Counted from the stretch's first letter, positions 24,513 through 33,522 are shown. The stretch: DNA of 64,000 nucleotides from Sandaracinobacteroides saxicola (GCF_014117445.1 NZ_CP059851.1:186001-250000), one strand, 5' to 3'. Translations and numbers: made by a program. Notes: generated from the sequence alone by a model not told the origin.

Positions 24513-26105
24513 ATGCTCGATTTCCCGCGCTGGAAAATCTGGGGCATCATCGCCGTGCTGATCGCCGGCCTGGTCTTCGCCACCCCCAATTTCTTCCCCG
24601 AAAAAACCGTCGCCGCCTGGCCGGACTTTCTGCCGAAGAAACAGCTCAACCTCGGCCTCGACCTGCGCGGCGGCAGCCACCTGTTGCTGGAGGCGGACAC
24701 CGCCGACATCGCCAAGGGCAAGGTCGAACGGCTGGAGGAAATCGCCCGCGCCGAACTGCGCCAGGCCGATGGCGGCGCGATTCAATATGGCGACATGAGC
24801 ATCCGTGACGGCGCGCTCAGCTTCCTCGTCCGCAACCCCACCGATCTCGACCGCGCCGTCGAAACCATGCGCGGCCTCTCCCAGCCCGTCGGGCAATTGT
24901 CGGGCATCCGCGACCTCGATGTGGAGGTGCGCGACGGCGCCCGCCTCGTCATCACCCCCACCAAACAGGGCCTCGCCACCGAGGCCGACCGCGCCATGGG
25001 CCAGGCGGTCGAAGTCATCCGCCGCCGCATCGACGAGCTCGGCACCCGCGAACCCACCATCATCCGCCAGGGCGACAACCGCATCGTCGTCCAGGTCCCC
25101 GGCCTGAAAGACCCGACGGCGCTGAAGGCGCTGCTCGGCAAGACCGCCAAGCTCGAGTTCAAGCTCGTCGATCTGGAGGCCGACCCGGCGCAGGCCGCCG
25201 CCGGCCGCGCCCCCCCGGGCAGCCAGGTGCTGCCCAACGTCGAGGGCGGCGTCATCGTCGTGAAGCGCCGCGTGCTCCTCACCGGCGACCAGCTGATCGA
25301 CGCCGGCGTGAATTATCGCGATGGCCTCCCCGTCGTCACCTTCCGCTTCGACAATGCCGGCGGCAAGCGCTTCGCCAAGGTGACGCAGGAAAACACCGGC
25401 CGCCCCTTCGCCATCATCCTCGACAACAAGGTGATCTCCGCGCCGCGCATCAACGAGCCGATCCTGGGCGGCAGCGGCGAGATCAGCGGGCAATATACCA
25501 CCGAAACCGCCAACGAGCTCGCCATCCTTCTGCGCGCAGGCAAACTGCCCGTCGAGCTGAAGGTGATCGAGCAGCGTAGCGTCGGGCCGGATCTGGGTGC
25601 CGATTCAATCCGTGCCGGCGCCACCGCCAGCATCCTCGCCACCGTGCTGGTCGCCCTGTTCATGATCATCACCTACGGCCGCTTCGGCGTCTATTCGGTG
25701 ATCGCCCTCATCTTCAACGTCCTGCTCATCCTCGGCACCATGAGCCTCGTCGGCGCCACGCTGACGCTCCCCGGCATCGCCGGCCTGGTGCTGACGATCG
25801 GCGCCGCGGTCGACGCCAACGTGCTCATCAACGAACGCATCCGGGAAGAATTGCGCAAGGGTCGCAACGTCATCTTCGCCATCGAAACCGGCTACCGCGA
25901 GGCGAGCCGCACCATCTTCGACGCCAACGTCACCAACGTCATCGCGGCGGCCGTGATGTTCTGGTTCGGCAGCGGGCCGATCAAGGGCTTCGCGGTCGTG
26001 CTCACCATCGGCATCATCACCTCGGTGTTCACCGCGGTCACCTGCACCCGCCTCATCATCGCCTGGTATCTGCGGGCGCAACGCCCCGCGGCGCTGGTTC
26101 TATAG
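24513..26105 (+). CDS. secD: Protein translocase subunit SecD
   Basis: A 530-aa inner-membrane protein that, with SecF, uses the proton gradient to pull proteins out of SecYEG on the periplasmic side. One N-terminal membrane helix (IIAVLIAGLVFATPNFF) precedes LNLGLDLRGGSHLLLE. A large periplasmic P1 domain follows, then five C-terminal membrane helices with GAAVDANVLINERIREELR in the family's conserved position. Length is normal. It lies 8 bp after yajC. Confidence 0.95.
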   Translation: MLDFPRWKIWGIIAVLIAGLVFATPNFFPEKTVAAWPDFLPKKQLNLGLDLRGGSHLLLEADTADIAKGKVERLEEIARAELRQADGGAIQYGDMSIRDGALSFLVRNPTDLDRAVETMRGLSQPVGQLSGIRDLDVEVRDGARLVITPTKQGLATEADRAMGQAVEVIRRRIDELGTREPTIIRQGDNRIVVQVPGLKDPTALKALLGKTAKLEFKLVDLEADPAQAAAGRAPPGSQVLPNVEGGVIVVKRRVLLTGDQLIDAGVNYRDGLPVVTFRFDNAGGKRFAKVTQENTGRPFAIILDNKVISAPRINEPILGGSGEISGQYTTETANELAILLRAGKLPVELKVIEQRSVGPDLGADSIRAGATASILATVLVALFMIITYGRFGVYSVIALIFNVLLILGTMSLVGATLTLPGIAGLVLTIGAAVDANVLINERIREELRKGRNVIFAIETGYREASRTIFDANVTNVIAAAVMFWFGSGPIKGFAVVLTIGIITSVFTAVTCTRLIIAWYLRAQRPAALVL

Positions 26106-26114
26106 GGTCCCGCC

Positions 26115-27077
26115 ATGCGCCTCCTGAAACTCGTTCCCGACAACACCAACATCAAGTTCCTGCGCTGGCGCTGGGTGGCGCTCGCCTTCACCATGGCGCT
26201 GGTCGTCGCCTCCATCGTGCTGCTGGCGGTGCGCGGCCTCAACTTCGGCGTCGATTTCGCCGGCGGCCTGATGATGGAGGTGCGCTTCGAGAAACCCGTC
26301 GCGCTCGACGAGCTGCGCACCACCGTCAACCGGCTCGACGTCGGCGAGGTGTCCCTGCAAACCTTCGGCAACGCCAACACCATCAGCATCCGGCTGCCGC
26401 TGCCCCCCGGAGACGAGGAGGCTGTGCAGCGCGTCGTCGCCAAGGTGCAGGCGGCGCTGAAGGTCAACCACCCGGACGCCGAAACCCGCCGCGTCGAAAC
26501 CGTCAGCGGCAAGGTCTCGGGCGAGCTGCTGCGCGACGGCGCCTGGGCGATGGCGCTCGCCATGCTGGCGGTCGCCATCTACATCTGGTTCCGCTTCGAA
26601 TGGCAGTTCGGCGTCGGCGCGCTGTTCAGCCTGTTCCACGACGTCACCATCACGCTCGGCTTCTTCGCGCTCACCCAGCTCGAATTCAACCTCAACATCG
26701 TCGCCGCGGTGCTGACGATCATCGGCTATTCGCTCAATGACACCATCGTCGTCTATGACCGCATCCGGGAAAACCTGCGCAAATACCGCAAGATGGAAAT
26801 CGAACCCCTGCTCGACCTGTCGGTGAACGAGACACTGTCCCGCACCATCGTCACCTCGCTCAGCATGCTGATCGCGCTCGGCACGCTGGTGGTGCTGGGC
26901 GGCGACGTGATCTTCGGCTTCTCGATCGCCATGTTCCTCGGCATCCTGATCGGCACCTATTCGTCGATCTACGTCGCCGCCCCCCTCCTCATCTGGCTCG
27001 GCGTCGGCCCCCACAGCTTCCTGCCGAAAGAAAACGAACTCACCGCCAAGGCAGAGCGCGTCGCGCCGAAAGCCTGA
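26115..27077 (+). CDS. secF: Protein translocase subunit SecF
   Basis: A 320-aa partner of SecD. Family motifs are FGVDFAGGLMMEVRF after the first membrane helix, the periplasmic domain up to about residue 130, and IIGYSLNDTIVVYDRIRENLR with NETLSRTIVTSLSM in the membrane part. Nine bases separate it from secD. No clear terminator follows within 70 bp. Confidence 0.95.
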   Translation: MRLLKLVPDNTNIKFLRWRWVALAFTMALVVASIVLLAVRGLNFGVDFAGGLMMEVRFEKPVALDELRTTVNRLDVGEVSLQTFGNANTISIRLPLPPGDEEAVQRVVAKVQAALKVNHPDAETRRVETVSGKVSGELLRDGAWAMALAMLAVAIYIWFRFEWQFGVGALFSLFHDVTITLGFFALTQLEFNLNIVAAVLTIIGYSLNDTIVVYDRIRENLRKYRKMEIEPLLDLSVNETLSRTIVTSLSMLIALGTLVVLGGDVIFGFSIAMFLGILIGTYSSIYVAAPLLIWLGVGPHSFLPKENELTAKAERVAPKA

Positions 27078-27149
27078 CGCCCTCAACCCCCCATCTTGCC
27101 TTCTTCGCCTCGCACATGTCATTGTGCGCTGGGGCGACGGGGGGCAGTC

Positions 27150-27599
27150 ATGGCATGGTCGGACGCAATGAAACTGGAGGATTTCCGCGATTTTCGCGCC
27201 GATCTGCAGGGTCAGTCCGGCTGCTATGAAATCGGCCATGTCCGCGCTGGCTATTTTTATGCGAAATATGCCGGGAAGGCGAGCTGCCTCTGGGACCGCA
27301 TTTCCACGTACAACTCACCCTCGAAATGCCACAACATCCATATCGCCGAACGGCATCTGGCGTCCGACATCAAACGTCGAAACCTCTACTTCCACATTTT
27401 CCGAACGCGCGATTTCGCGGCCATGGAATCACGGCTGCTTTCGCGCGAGGGTATCGGCCTCGGCAACATGTACCGCTTCAACCAGAAATACGAAGCGGCC
27501 CATGAACATGAAGACTATTCACGCGCCGCCACGCTCAAGCTTCCCGACATCATGAACAAATGCAGTCACTGCACCAGGGCATGCCCCCGCCAGGCCTGA
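27150..27599 (+). CDS. Small GIY-YIG-like nuclease candidate
   Basis: A 149-aa protein whose pattern fits a GIY-YIG fold: G24-C-Y26, Y40-A-G42, R50 (LWDRIS), E93 (AMESRLL) and N106/N111 (GNMYRFN). These correspond to the GIY, YIG, catalytic Arg, catalytic Glu and Asn positions of that superfamily. The tail has a Cys cluster (NKCSHCTRACP) that could bind a metal. Base use is less GC-biased than in neighbours. The start at 27150 follows GGGGG; an in-frame start at 27096 adds residues unlike the fold. It stands alone after secF. No match to a named family was recognised, so nuclease activity is inferred. Confidence 0.65.
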   Translation: MAWSDAMKLEDFRDFRADLQGQSGCYEIGHVRAGYFYAKYAGKASCLWDRISTYNSPSKCHNIHIAERHLASDIKRRNLYFHIFRTRDFAAMESRLLSREGIGLGNMYRFNQKYEAAHEHEDYSRAATLKLPDIMNKCSHCTRACPRQA

Positions 27600-27695
27600 G
27601 ATCCTACATCGGCAAACACACCCCGCTCACGCACAACTGGCTGCACCACCCCAGCACCGCCGCCACCGCCACCATCACCGCTTTCGACGTCAGCA

Positions 27696-28091
27696 TCACA
27701 TCTCTCCTTTGTCCAGCATCCCATGTAGGCGCTTCGGCGCCAACCGCACCCAGGCATCGCGCACCAGCTCCGCCAATTCTTCCACCTCGATCAGGTCCAG
27801 CCGCAGCCGCAACCCGCGCCAGCTGCCCCACACCGCCACCGAGAACATCTCCGGCCGAACCTCCGCCAGCAGCTCCCGCCGATGCTCCGGCACATTCACA
27901 ATCGCATAGGTCGCCCCCGGCACCGCCACCTCGCCCTTCGGCCGGTCACTAATTTGCGCCCCCTTTGGGGGCAGCGTCTCCTGCGCGAAAATCTTGCCGC
28001 CCACGCGAAAACTCGTCACCTCCCAATGCGGCATCTCCACCGCCTCCGGCAACCCCATCGCCACCGCCCGCAAATCCTCCAGCGTCGCCAT
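27696..28091 (-). CDS. MmcQ/YjbR family protein
   Basis: A 131-aa cytoplasmic protein of the MmcQ/YjbR family, a CyaY-like fold with suggested DNA-binding ability but no settled role. Recognisable parts are the opening LEDLRAVAMGLPEAVEMPHWEVTSFRVGGK (split by the family's usual loop), then KIFAQE and the C-terminal LIEVEELAELVRDAWVRLAPKRL. The start at 28091 (ATG) is preferred to the GTG one codon earlier. A palindromic repeat separates it from phaC. Confidence 0.85.
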   Translation of the reverse strand: MATLEDLRAVAMGLPEAVEMPHWEVTSFRVGGKIFAQETLPPKGAQISDRPKGEVAVPGATYAIVNVPEHRRELLAEVRPEMFSVAVWGSWRGLRLRLDLIEVEELAELVRDAWVRLAPKRLHGMLDKGEM

Positions 28092-28120
28092 CACCCGCTC
28101 CCCACGCCGCAGCCCGTCAA

Positions 28121-28182
28121 AGCCCCTCCCCCACCCGTGGGGGAGGTGTCAGCGGCCAACGGCCGATGACGGAGGGGGCCAG
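28121..28182. repeat. GC-rich palindromic repeat upstream of the YjbR gene
   Basis: Hairpin CCTCCCCCACCCGTGGGGGAGG followed by TCAGCGGCCAACGGCCGATGA and GGAGGGGGCC. It matches the unit at 12830-12893 in order and orientation. It lies just past the phaC stop and may serve as its terminator. Confidence 0.75.
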
Positions 28183-28197
28183 TCAAGCCGTGCAAGG

Positions 28198-30000
28198 TCA
28201 CCCCACCCGCGCCTTCACATAACGCCCCGGCGCCTCCTCGATCGCCGCGAACCCCGGCGCCGCCCCCGGCACCCGCGCCGCCACCTGCCCGCTCGAATGC
28301 GCCGCGATCCAGCGCGACCAATCCGGCCACCAGCTCCCCTTGGTCTCCCTGGCCGCCGCCTGGAAATCCTCCACCCGCTCCGGCATCGCTTGCCCCTCGG
28401 GCAGCGTCCAATGCTGGTATTTGCCGCTCGACGGCGGGTTCACCACGCCGGCGATGTGCCCGCTCCCCGCCAGCACGAACCGCACCGGGCCACTGAACGC
28501 CTTCGTCAGCTTCCACACCGATTTCAGCGGCGCGATATGATCCTCCTTGCCCGCCTGCACATAGGCCGGCGTCGTCACCTTCTTCAGCTCGATGGCCACC
28601 CCCGCCACCCGCACCGCGCCGGGGCTGACCAGCAGATTGTCGCGGTAACATTGCCGGATATAGTCGCCATGCCATTTCGCCGGAACGTTCGTGGCGTCGC
28701 TGTTCCAGAAAAGCAGGTCGAACGGCGCATATTCCTTCCCCAGCAGATAATTGTTCACCACATAGTTCCAGATGAGGTCGGTCGGCCGCAGCATGTTGAA
28801 CGTCGCCGCCAGATAGCGCCCGTCCAGATACCCCTTGCCCTCGGACAGCTTGCCGATCGTCGCCAGCTGCGTCTCGTCGATGAAGTTCAACAGGTCGCCC
28901 GCTTCGGCAAAATCCACCTGCGCCGTGAAATAGGTCGCGGTCGCCACCTTCGCCGCTTCGCCCTTCGCCGCCAGATACGCCAGCGTCACCGCCAGCGTCG
29001 TCCCCGCCACGCAGTAACCGATGGCGTGCACGGCCTTCGCGCCGGTGGCGGCGAGTGCGGCGTCGATCGCCGCCACCTGTCCCTCCAGCACATAATTGTC
29101 CAGCACCACGTCCGCCAAACTCTCGTCGGCGTTGCGCCAGCTCACCACGAACACCGTCAGCCCCTCGGCCACCGCCCAGCGGATGAAGCTCTTCTCCGCC
29201 GTCAGGTCCAGGATGTAGAATTTGTTGATCCACGGCGGAAAGATCAGCAGCGGCTCGGCGTGCACGCTCTCCGTCGTCGGGCTGTACTGGATCAGCTGGA
29301 ACAGCCGGTTCTCGAACACCACCTTGCCCGGCGTCGCCGCCACATTCACCCCCACCTCGAACGCGCTCTCATCGGTCAGCGTCAACTGCCCGCGCTGCAA
29401 ATCCCGCAGCATGTTTTCCAGGCCGCGCACCAGGCTCTCGCCGTCGCTCGATTGCGCCGCCGCCAGTACCTCGGGGTTGGTCAGGGCGAAATTGGTCGGG
29501 CTCATCGCATCGACGAACTGCTTCGCCTGGAACTTCGCCCGCGCCATCTCCGCGTCCGAAAGCCCCTGCAACCGCCCCACCCCCTCCAGGATGTGCGCGC
29601 TCGCCAGCAGGTAACTGCGCTTCAGCATGTCGAACACCGGCTGCTCGCTCCAGGCACTCGCCCTGAAACGCCGGTCCTCGCCCGCCGCCGCCGCGGGGAT
29701 CGCGCTCAGGTCGCCGGTCAACAGCCCGGACCACAGCTTCAGCGAATCCTGCCAGAAATCGGTCTGCATCCGCACGAATTCGCCCGGTTCCAGCATGTGG
29801 CTCGCCCGCGCCCAGGCTTCCCAGGTCTCCGCCATCGCCGCGAACGGGTTGGAATCGCCCCCCCCTTCCAGCAGCGTCGCGGGCAACTTCGCCGCGGACT
29901 TCTGCCAGAAATCCAGCATCATCGTCTGCACCCGGCCGCTCACTTCCGCCACCCGCGCCAGGGTCGCCGCCGGATCCGTCACCATCTCGCCCATCGCCAT
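28198..30000 (-). CDS. phaC: Class I poly(3-hydroxyalkanoate) synthase
   Basis: A 600-aa polymerase that links 3-hydroxyacyl-CoA units into PHA storage granules. The nucleophile elbow is GYCVAGTTLAV near residue 324 (Cys nucleophile; the usual GG is AG here). The catalytic Asp is in AGKEDHIAPLKSVW and the His in GSGHIAGVVNPPSSGKYQHW. The conserved FPPWINKFYILDL lies near residue 255. Length fits class I. The ATG at 30000 and another two codons later share the same GGGAG ribosome site. No phasin or phaAB gene is in the window. Confidence 0.93.
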   Translation of the reverse strand: MAMGEMVTDPAATLARVAEVSGRVQTMMLDFWQKSAAKLPATLLEGGGDSNPFAAMAETWEAWARASHMLEPGEFVRMQTDFWQDSLKLWSGLLTGDLSAIPAAAAGEDRRFRASAWSEQPVFDMLKRSYLLASAHILEGVGRLQGLSDAEMARAKFQAKQFVDAMSPTNFALTNPEVLAAAQSSDGESLVRGLENMLRDLQRGQLTLTDESAFEVGVNVAATPGKVVFENRLFQLIQYSPTTESVHAEPLLIFPPWINKFYILDLTAEKSFIRWAVAEGLTVFVVSWRNADESLADVVLDNYVLEGQVAAIDAALAATGAKAVHAIGYCVAGTTLAVTLAYLAAKGEAAKVATATYFTAQVDFAEAGDLLNFIDETQLATIGKLSEGKGYLDGRYLAATFNMLRPTDLIWNYVVNNYLLGKEYAPFDLLFWNSDATNVPAKWHGDYIRQCYRDNLLVSPGAVRVAGVAIELKKVTTPAYVQAGKEDHIAPLKSVWKLTKAFSGPVRFVLAGSGHIAGVVNPPSSGKYQHWTLPEGQAMPERVEDFQAAARETKGSWWPDWSRWIAAHSSGQVAARVPGAAPGFAAIEEAPGRYVKARVG

Positions 30001-30121
30001 CTCCCGTCATTCCCGCTTTGCCATGATCGGCCCGTCCCTCACAAGCACCCGCTCATCGCCGATGCGGAACCATCCGCCGCGCACGGACGTTGCACCCCCA
30101 TCGAATTGAAAGGAGACCCTC

Positions 30122-30508
30122 ATGTCCCGATTCCTCTTGACCGTGGCCGGTGCCACCCTTCTCGCCGGCGCCGCCTTGGCGCAAATGCCGCCCGCGGACA
30201 GCACGCCCCCGGTCACCACCACGCCGCCACCCGCGATGCCCACGGATCCGGCGCCCGGCACCCCGCCGCCCACCGCGCCCTCCACCATGCCGGCGCCCGC
30301 CGACCCGATGGCACCCCCCGCCACCCCCCCGGCGCCGGGCGCGTCGAACGACATGCCGGTGCCTTCGGACACGCTGCGCCCCCCCACTGGCGGCCAGCCC
30401 ACCACCACCGCGTCGATGGGCGGCACGCAGACCGCGATGACCTATCCGCTCTGCTCGCGCACCGTCCGCGACCGCTGCATGAACCGCAGCGAGCGTCCGC
30501 GCCGCTAG
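30122..30508 (+). CDS. Exported proline-rich protein
   Basis: A 128-aa protein with a clear signal peptide (FLLTVAGATLLAGAALAQ). About 70 residues of low-complexity Pro/Ala/Thr sequence follow, then a short end with two Cys (YPLCSRTVRDRCMNR) that could form a disulfide. AAAGGAGA precedes the ATG. No family recognised. It is divergent from phaC and is followed by a hairpin at 30543-30563, GGGCGGGC/GCCCGCCC then TTT, a possible weak terminator. Confidence 0.7.
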   Translation: MSRFLLTVAGATLLAGAALAQMPPADSTPPVTTTPPPAMPTDPAPGTPPPTAPSTMPAPADPMAPPATPPAPGASNDMPVPSDTLRPPTGGQPTTTASMGGTQTAMTYPLCSRTVRDRCMNRSERPRR

Positions 30509-30584
30509 ACTGGCACTGCACAGGGACTTTCGCCTATAGGGAAGGGCGGGCAATCACGCCCGCCCTTTCCGAATCGAAGGTCGC

Positions 30585-31793
30585 ATGTCCGAAGACTTCT
30601 ACCGCATCCGCCGCCTGCCGCCCTATGTCATCGCCGAAGTGAACGCGATGCGGGCCGCGGCCCGCGCCGGCGGAGAGGACATCATCGACCTCGGCATGGG
30701 CAATCCCGACCTGCCGCCACCCCCCCACGTCATCGCCAAGCTCGCCGAGGTCGCCGCCAAGCCCGACGCCCACGGCTACAGCGCATCAAAGGGCATCCCC
30801 GGCATCCGCCGCGCCCAGGCCGGCTATTACGCCCGCCGCTTCGGCGTCACCCTCTGCCCCGAAACCGAAGTCGTCATGACCATGGGCTCGAAAGAGGGCC
30901 TCGCCAGCCTTGCCACCGCCATCACCGCGCCCGGCGACGTCGTGCTCGCGCCCAACCCCAGCTACCCGATCCACACCTTCGGCTTCATCATCGCCGGCGC
31001 CACCATCCGCAGCGTCCCGACCACGCCCGACGAGAATTACTGGCGCGCGCTCGACCGTGCCATGGTCTTCACCGTGCCCCGCCCGTCGCTGCTGATCGTC
31101 AACTACCCCTCCAACCCCACCGCCGAAACCGTCGACCTCGCCTTCTACGAACGCCTGGTCGCCTGGGCGAAGGCCAACAAGGTCTGGGTGCTCTCCGACC
31201 TCGCCTATTCCGAACTCTATTTCGATGGCCAGCCCACCCGCTCCATCCTGGAGGTGCCGGGCGCCAAGGATGTCGCGGTCGAGTTCACCAGCATGTCGAA
31301 AACCTATTCGATGGCCGGCTGGCGCGTCGGCTTCGCGGTCGGCAACAAACAGCTGATCGCCGCTCTCACCCGCGTCAAATCCTACCTCGATTATGGCGCC
31401 TTCACCCCCATCCAGGCTGCCGCCTGCGCGGCATTGAACGGCCCGCAGGACATCGTCGAAACCAACCGCGCGCTCTACCACAAGCGCCGCGACGTGCTGG
31501 TGGAGGCGTTCGGCCGCGCCGGCTGGGACATCCCCGTCCCCCGCGCCAGCATGTTCTGCTGGGCGCCGCTGCCGCCCGCGCTGGCGCATCTCGGCAGCCT
31601 CGAATTTTCGAAACAATTGCTCACCCACGCCGGCGTCGCCGTCGCGCCGGGCGTCGGCTATGGCGAGGAAGGGGAGGGCTTCGTCCGCATCGCCATGGTC
31701 GAAAATGAACAGCGCCTGCGCCAGGCCGCCCGCAACGTCCGCAAATATCTGCTGTCGATGGGCGTCAACACCCCGGCCCAGGCCGCGGGCTGA
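30585..31793 (+). CDS. alaC: Class I/II aminotransferase, AlaC-like
   Basis: A 402-aa PLP enzyme close to the AlaC group, which makes alanine from pyruvate with glutamate as donor. Visible features: IDLGMGNPDLPPPPHVI at the N-terminus, GYSASKGIPGIRRAQAGYY, NYPSNPTAETVDL, the PLP lysine in TSMSKTYSMAGWRVGF near residue 243, and the C-terminal EGFVRIAMVENEQRLRQA that holds the substrate carboxylate-binding Arg. The specific substrate is inferred from sequence pattern only. The lipoprotein gene follows after 5 bp and is probably co-transcribed. Confidence 0.85.
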   Translation: MSEDFYRIRRLPPYVIAEVNAMRAAARAGGEDIIDLGMGNPDLPPPPHVIAKLAEVAAKPDAHGYSASKGIPGIRRAQAGYYARRFGVTLCPETEVVMTMGSKEGLASLATAITAPGDVVLAPNPSYPIHTFGFIIAGATIRSVPTTPDENYWRALDRAMVFTVPRPSLLIVNYPSNPTAETVDLAFYERLVAWAKANKVWVLSDLAYSELYFDGQPTRSILEVPGAKDVAVEFTSMSKTYSMAGWRVGFAVGNKQLIAALTRVKSYLDYGAFTPIQAAACAALNGPQDIVETNRALYHKRRDVLVEAFGRAGWDIPVPRASMFCWAPLPPALAHLGSLEFSKQLLTHAGVAVAPGVGYGEEGEGFVRIAMVENEQRLRQAARNVRKYLLSMGVNTPAQAAG

Positions 31794-31798
31794 GCACG

Positions 31799-32710
31799 AT
31801 GCGCGGCGTGGCGGCGCTGGCGCTGGCGGCGCTGCTCACCGCCTGCGCCACCACGGCGCCACCGCCCCGCCCGCCCTCCCGCATCGTCGTCAAACCGCCA
31901 CCCGCCCCCGCCCCGGCGCCCCGCCCCGCCTGGCAACCCCGCCGTGTCATCGCCGATGGCGCCGTCGTCCCCGGCGGCCGCCGCCACATCGTCAAGCGCG
32001 GCGAAACCGGCCTCGGCATCGCGCGGGCCTACAATGTCCCCTGGCCCCGCATCGTCGCCGCCAACAACCTCGATGCCGAGGAACCGATCGAAATCGGCCA
32101 GGCCATCTTCATCCCCTTGCCGAAACTCTCTCCCGAGGAAGCCGCCCGCAACTTCACCCTCGACATCGACGACCTCGTCAGCGCCACCACCGAAGCCCGC
32201 CGCGTCACCCCTCCCTCCCGCGGCTCCGCCACCACCCCAGCCCCTCCCCCGCTTGCGGGGGAGGTGTCAGCCCAACGGGCTGACGGAGGGGGCCGATCCT
32301 CCCCCAGCCTGTCTGCGGGAGGGGGCACCCCCGCCCCCACCTTCACCTGGCCCACCGACGCCCGCGTCATCCTCTCCGGCTTTGGGCCCAAACCCAACGG
32401 CCGCGTCAACGACGGCATGAACATCCGCGTCACCGCCGGCTCCCCCGTCCGCGCCGCCGCCGACGGCACCGTCATCTACAGCGGCAACGCCATCGCCGGC
32501 TACGGCAACCTCCTGCTCATCCGCCACCCCGGCGGCTGGACCACCGCCTACGGCCACCTCGAATCCGCGCTTGTCGTCCGCGGCGCCACCGTCCGCCGCG
32601 GCGACCTGATCGCCCGCGCCGGCAGCACCGGCACCGTCGACGAGCCCCAGCTCCACTTCCAGATCCGCACCGGCCGCCGCCCCCTCAACCCCGCCCCCCT
32701 GCTCCGCTAA
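31799..32710 (+). CDS. LysM/LytM-domain lipoprotein (NlpD-like)
   Basis: A 303-aa lipoprotein: lipobox LLTAC at residues 13-17, a Pro-rich linker, a LysM domain at about 60-105 (HIVKRGETGLGIARAYNVPW) and a C-terminal LytM/M23 domain at about 180-300. YGHL and LHFQIR keep two His of the M23 site, but the first motif reads NDGMNI instead of HxGxD. The metal site is therefore incomplete, as in NlpD and EnvC, which activate cell-wall amidases. Residues about 146-178 are encoded by an inserted palindromic repeat. Likely acts in daughter-cell separation. It follows the aminotransferase gene by 5 bp. Confidence 0.85.
   Translation: MRGVAALALAALLTACATTAPPPRPPSRIVVKPPPAPAPAPRPAWQPRRVIADGAVVPGGRRHIVKRGETGLGIARAYNVPWPRIVAANNLDAEEPIEIGQAIFIPLPKLSPEEAARNFTLDIDDLVSATTEARRVTPPSRGSATTPAPPPLAGEVSAQRADGGGRSSPSLSAGGGTPAPTFTWPTDARVILSGFGPKPNGRVNDGMNIRVTAGSPVRAAADGTVIYSGNAIAGYGNLLLIRHPGGWTTAYGHLESALVVRGATVRRGDLIARAGSTGTVDEPQLHFQIRTGRRPLNPAPLLR
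32236..32330. repeat. Palindromic repeat inside the LytM lipoprotein gene
   Basis: A copy of the CCTCCCCCGCTTGCGGGGGAGG-type unit followed by TCAGCCCAACGGGCTGA and GGAGGGGGCC, matching intergenic copies at 12830 and 28121. It lies within the coding sequence, keeps the frame and encodes the Gly/Ser/Pro-rich linker between the LysM and LytM domains. Confidence 0.8.
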
Positions 32711-32756
32711 CACCCTCTTCCGCTCGCGGGAGAGAGTGGGAACGCGAGGAACCCCC

Positions 32757-32873
32757 ACACCCCTCCCGCGCCGCGAAACGAAGAGCCGGGGGAGGCGACT
32801 CGCGTCTCTCCCCCGGCACGGGGGAGCGACTCGCGCAGCGAGCGGAGGGGGCCAGCGAGCGGGGGTGGGTGCC
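32757..32873. repeat. Nested composite repeat, copy 1
   Basis: An outer unit of the type seen at 20735 (ACACCCCTCCC ... GGGGGTGGGTGCC) is interrupted after CGACTCGCG by an inner unit (CTCTCCCCCGG ... GGAGGGGGCCAG). A nearly identical 117-bp composite lies at 33523-33639 in the same orientation, so the two are direct repeats around the DUF1345 gene. Confidence 0.85.
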
Positions 32874-32899
32874 CACCGCCCGGCGAACTTGGGGGCGAT

Positions 32900-33508
32900 T
32901 TACCGACCCGCCCCCAGCACATTCACCGTGAACGCCACCACCCCGATATTGAACACAAACGCCGCCAGGCAGTGCAGCGTCACCGCCCGCCGCATCGCCG
33001 GCGTCGTCACCTCGGTGTCCGATGTCTGGAACGTCATCCCCAGCGTGAAGGCGAAATAGACGAAATCGCCATAATCCGGATCGCCGTCCCCGCTGAACCC
33101 CAACCCGCCCTCGCTGCCGCGACGATAGTAGAGATGGGCATAGTGCAGCGCATAGATGCTGTTGGAAAACAGCCAGGCCAGCGCCAGCGTCGCCACGATC
33201 AGCGGCTTGGCCCAGGGATCGCTGCCGCCGATCTCCACGCCCACCGCGGTCAGGATGGCCGCCATCGTCGCCGCCGTCACCGCCAGCAGCATCGGCCGGT
33301 TGGCGTCATTCGCCGCCGCATGCTTCCGCAACTCGTCGGCCGAATGGCGCCGCAGGAAGGGCAGGCAGCTCAGCAGGAAGGCCAGCGCCGCCGCATCGAA
33401 CCCCAGCATCACCGCCCGCGCCACCCCCAGCGGCCACAGCAACGCCACCCCGCCCAGGAACAACAGCACGAACATGACAAAACGCGGCGGCGCGATCCGG
33501 GAACCCAT
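32900..33508 (-). CDS. DUF1345 membrane protein
   Basis: A 202-aa integral membrane protein. About five hydrophobic segments are visible, near residues 10-30, 33-50, 75-95, 105-120 and 175-198. The family signature YGDFVYFAFTLGMTFQTSDTEV is near residue 145. Role unknown for the family. It is the only minus-strand gene between two plus-strand blocks and is framed by nearly identical direct repeats. Confidence 0.85.
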   Translation of the reverse strand: MGSRIAPPRFVMFVLLFLGGVALLWPLGVARAVMLGFDAAALAFLLSCLPFLRRHSADELRKHAAANDANRPMLLAVTAATMAAILTAVGVEIGGSDPWAKPLIVATLALAWLFSNSIYALHYAHLYYRRGSEGGLGFSGDGDPDYGDFVYFAFTLGMTFQTSDTEVTTPAMRRAVTLHCLAAFVFNIGVVAFTVNVLGAGR

Positions 33509-33522
33509 GGCCGCACGCTACC

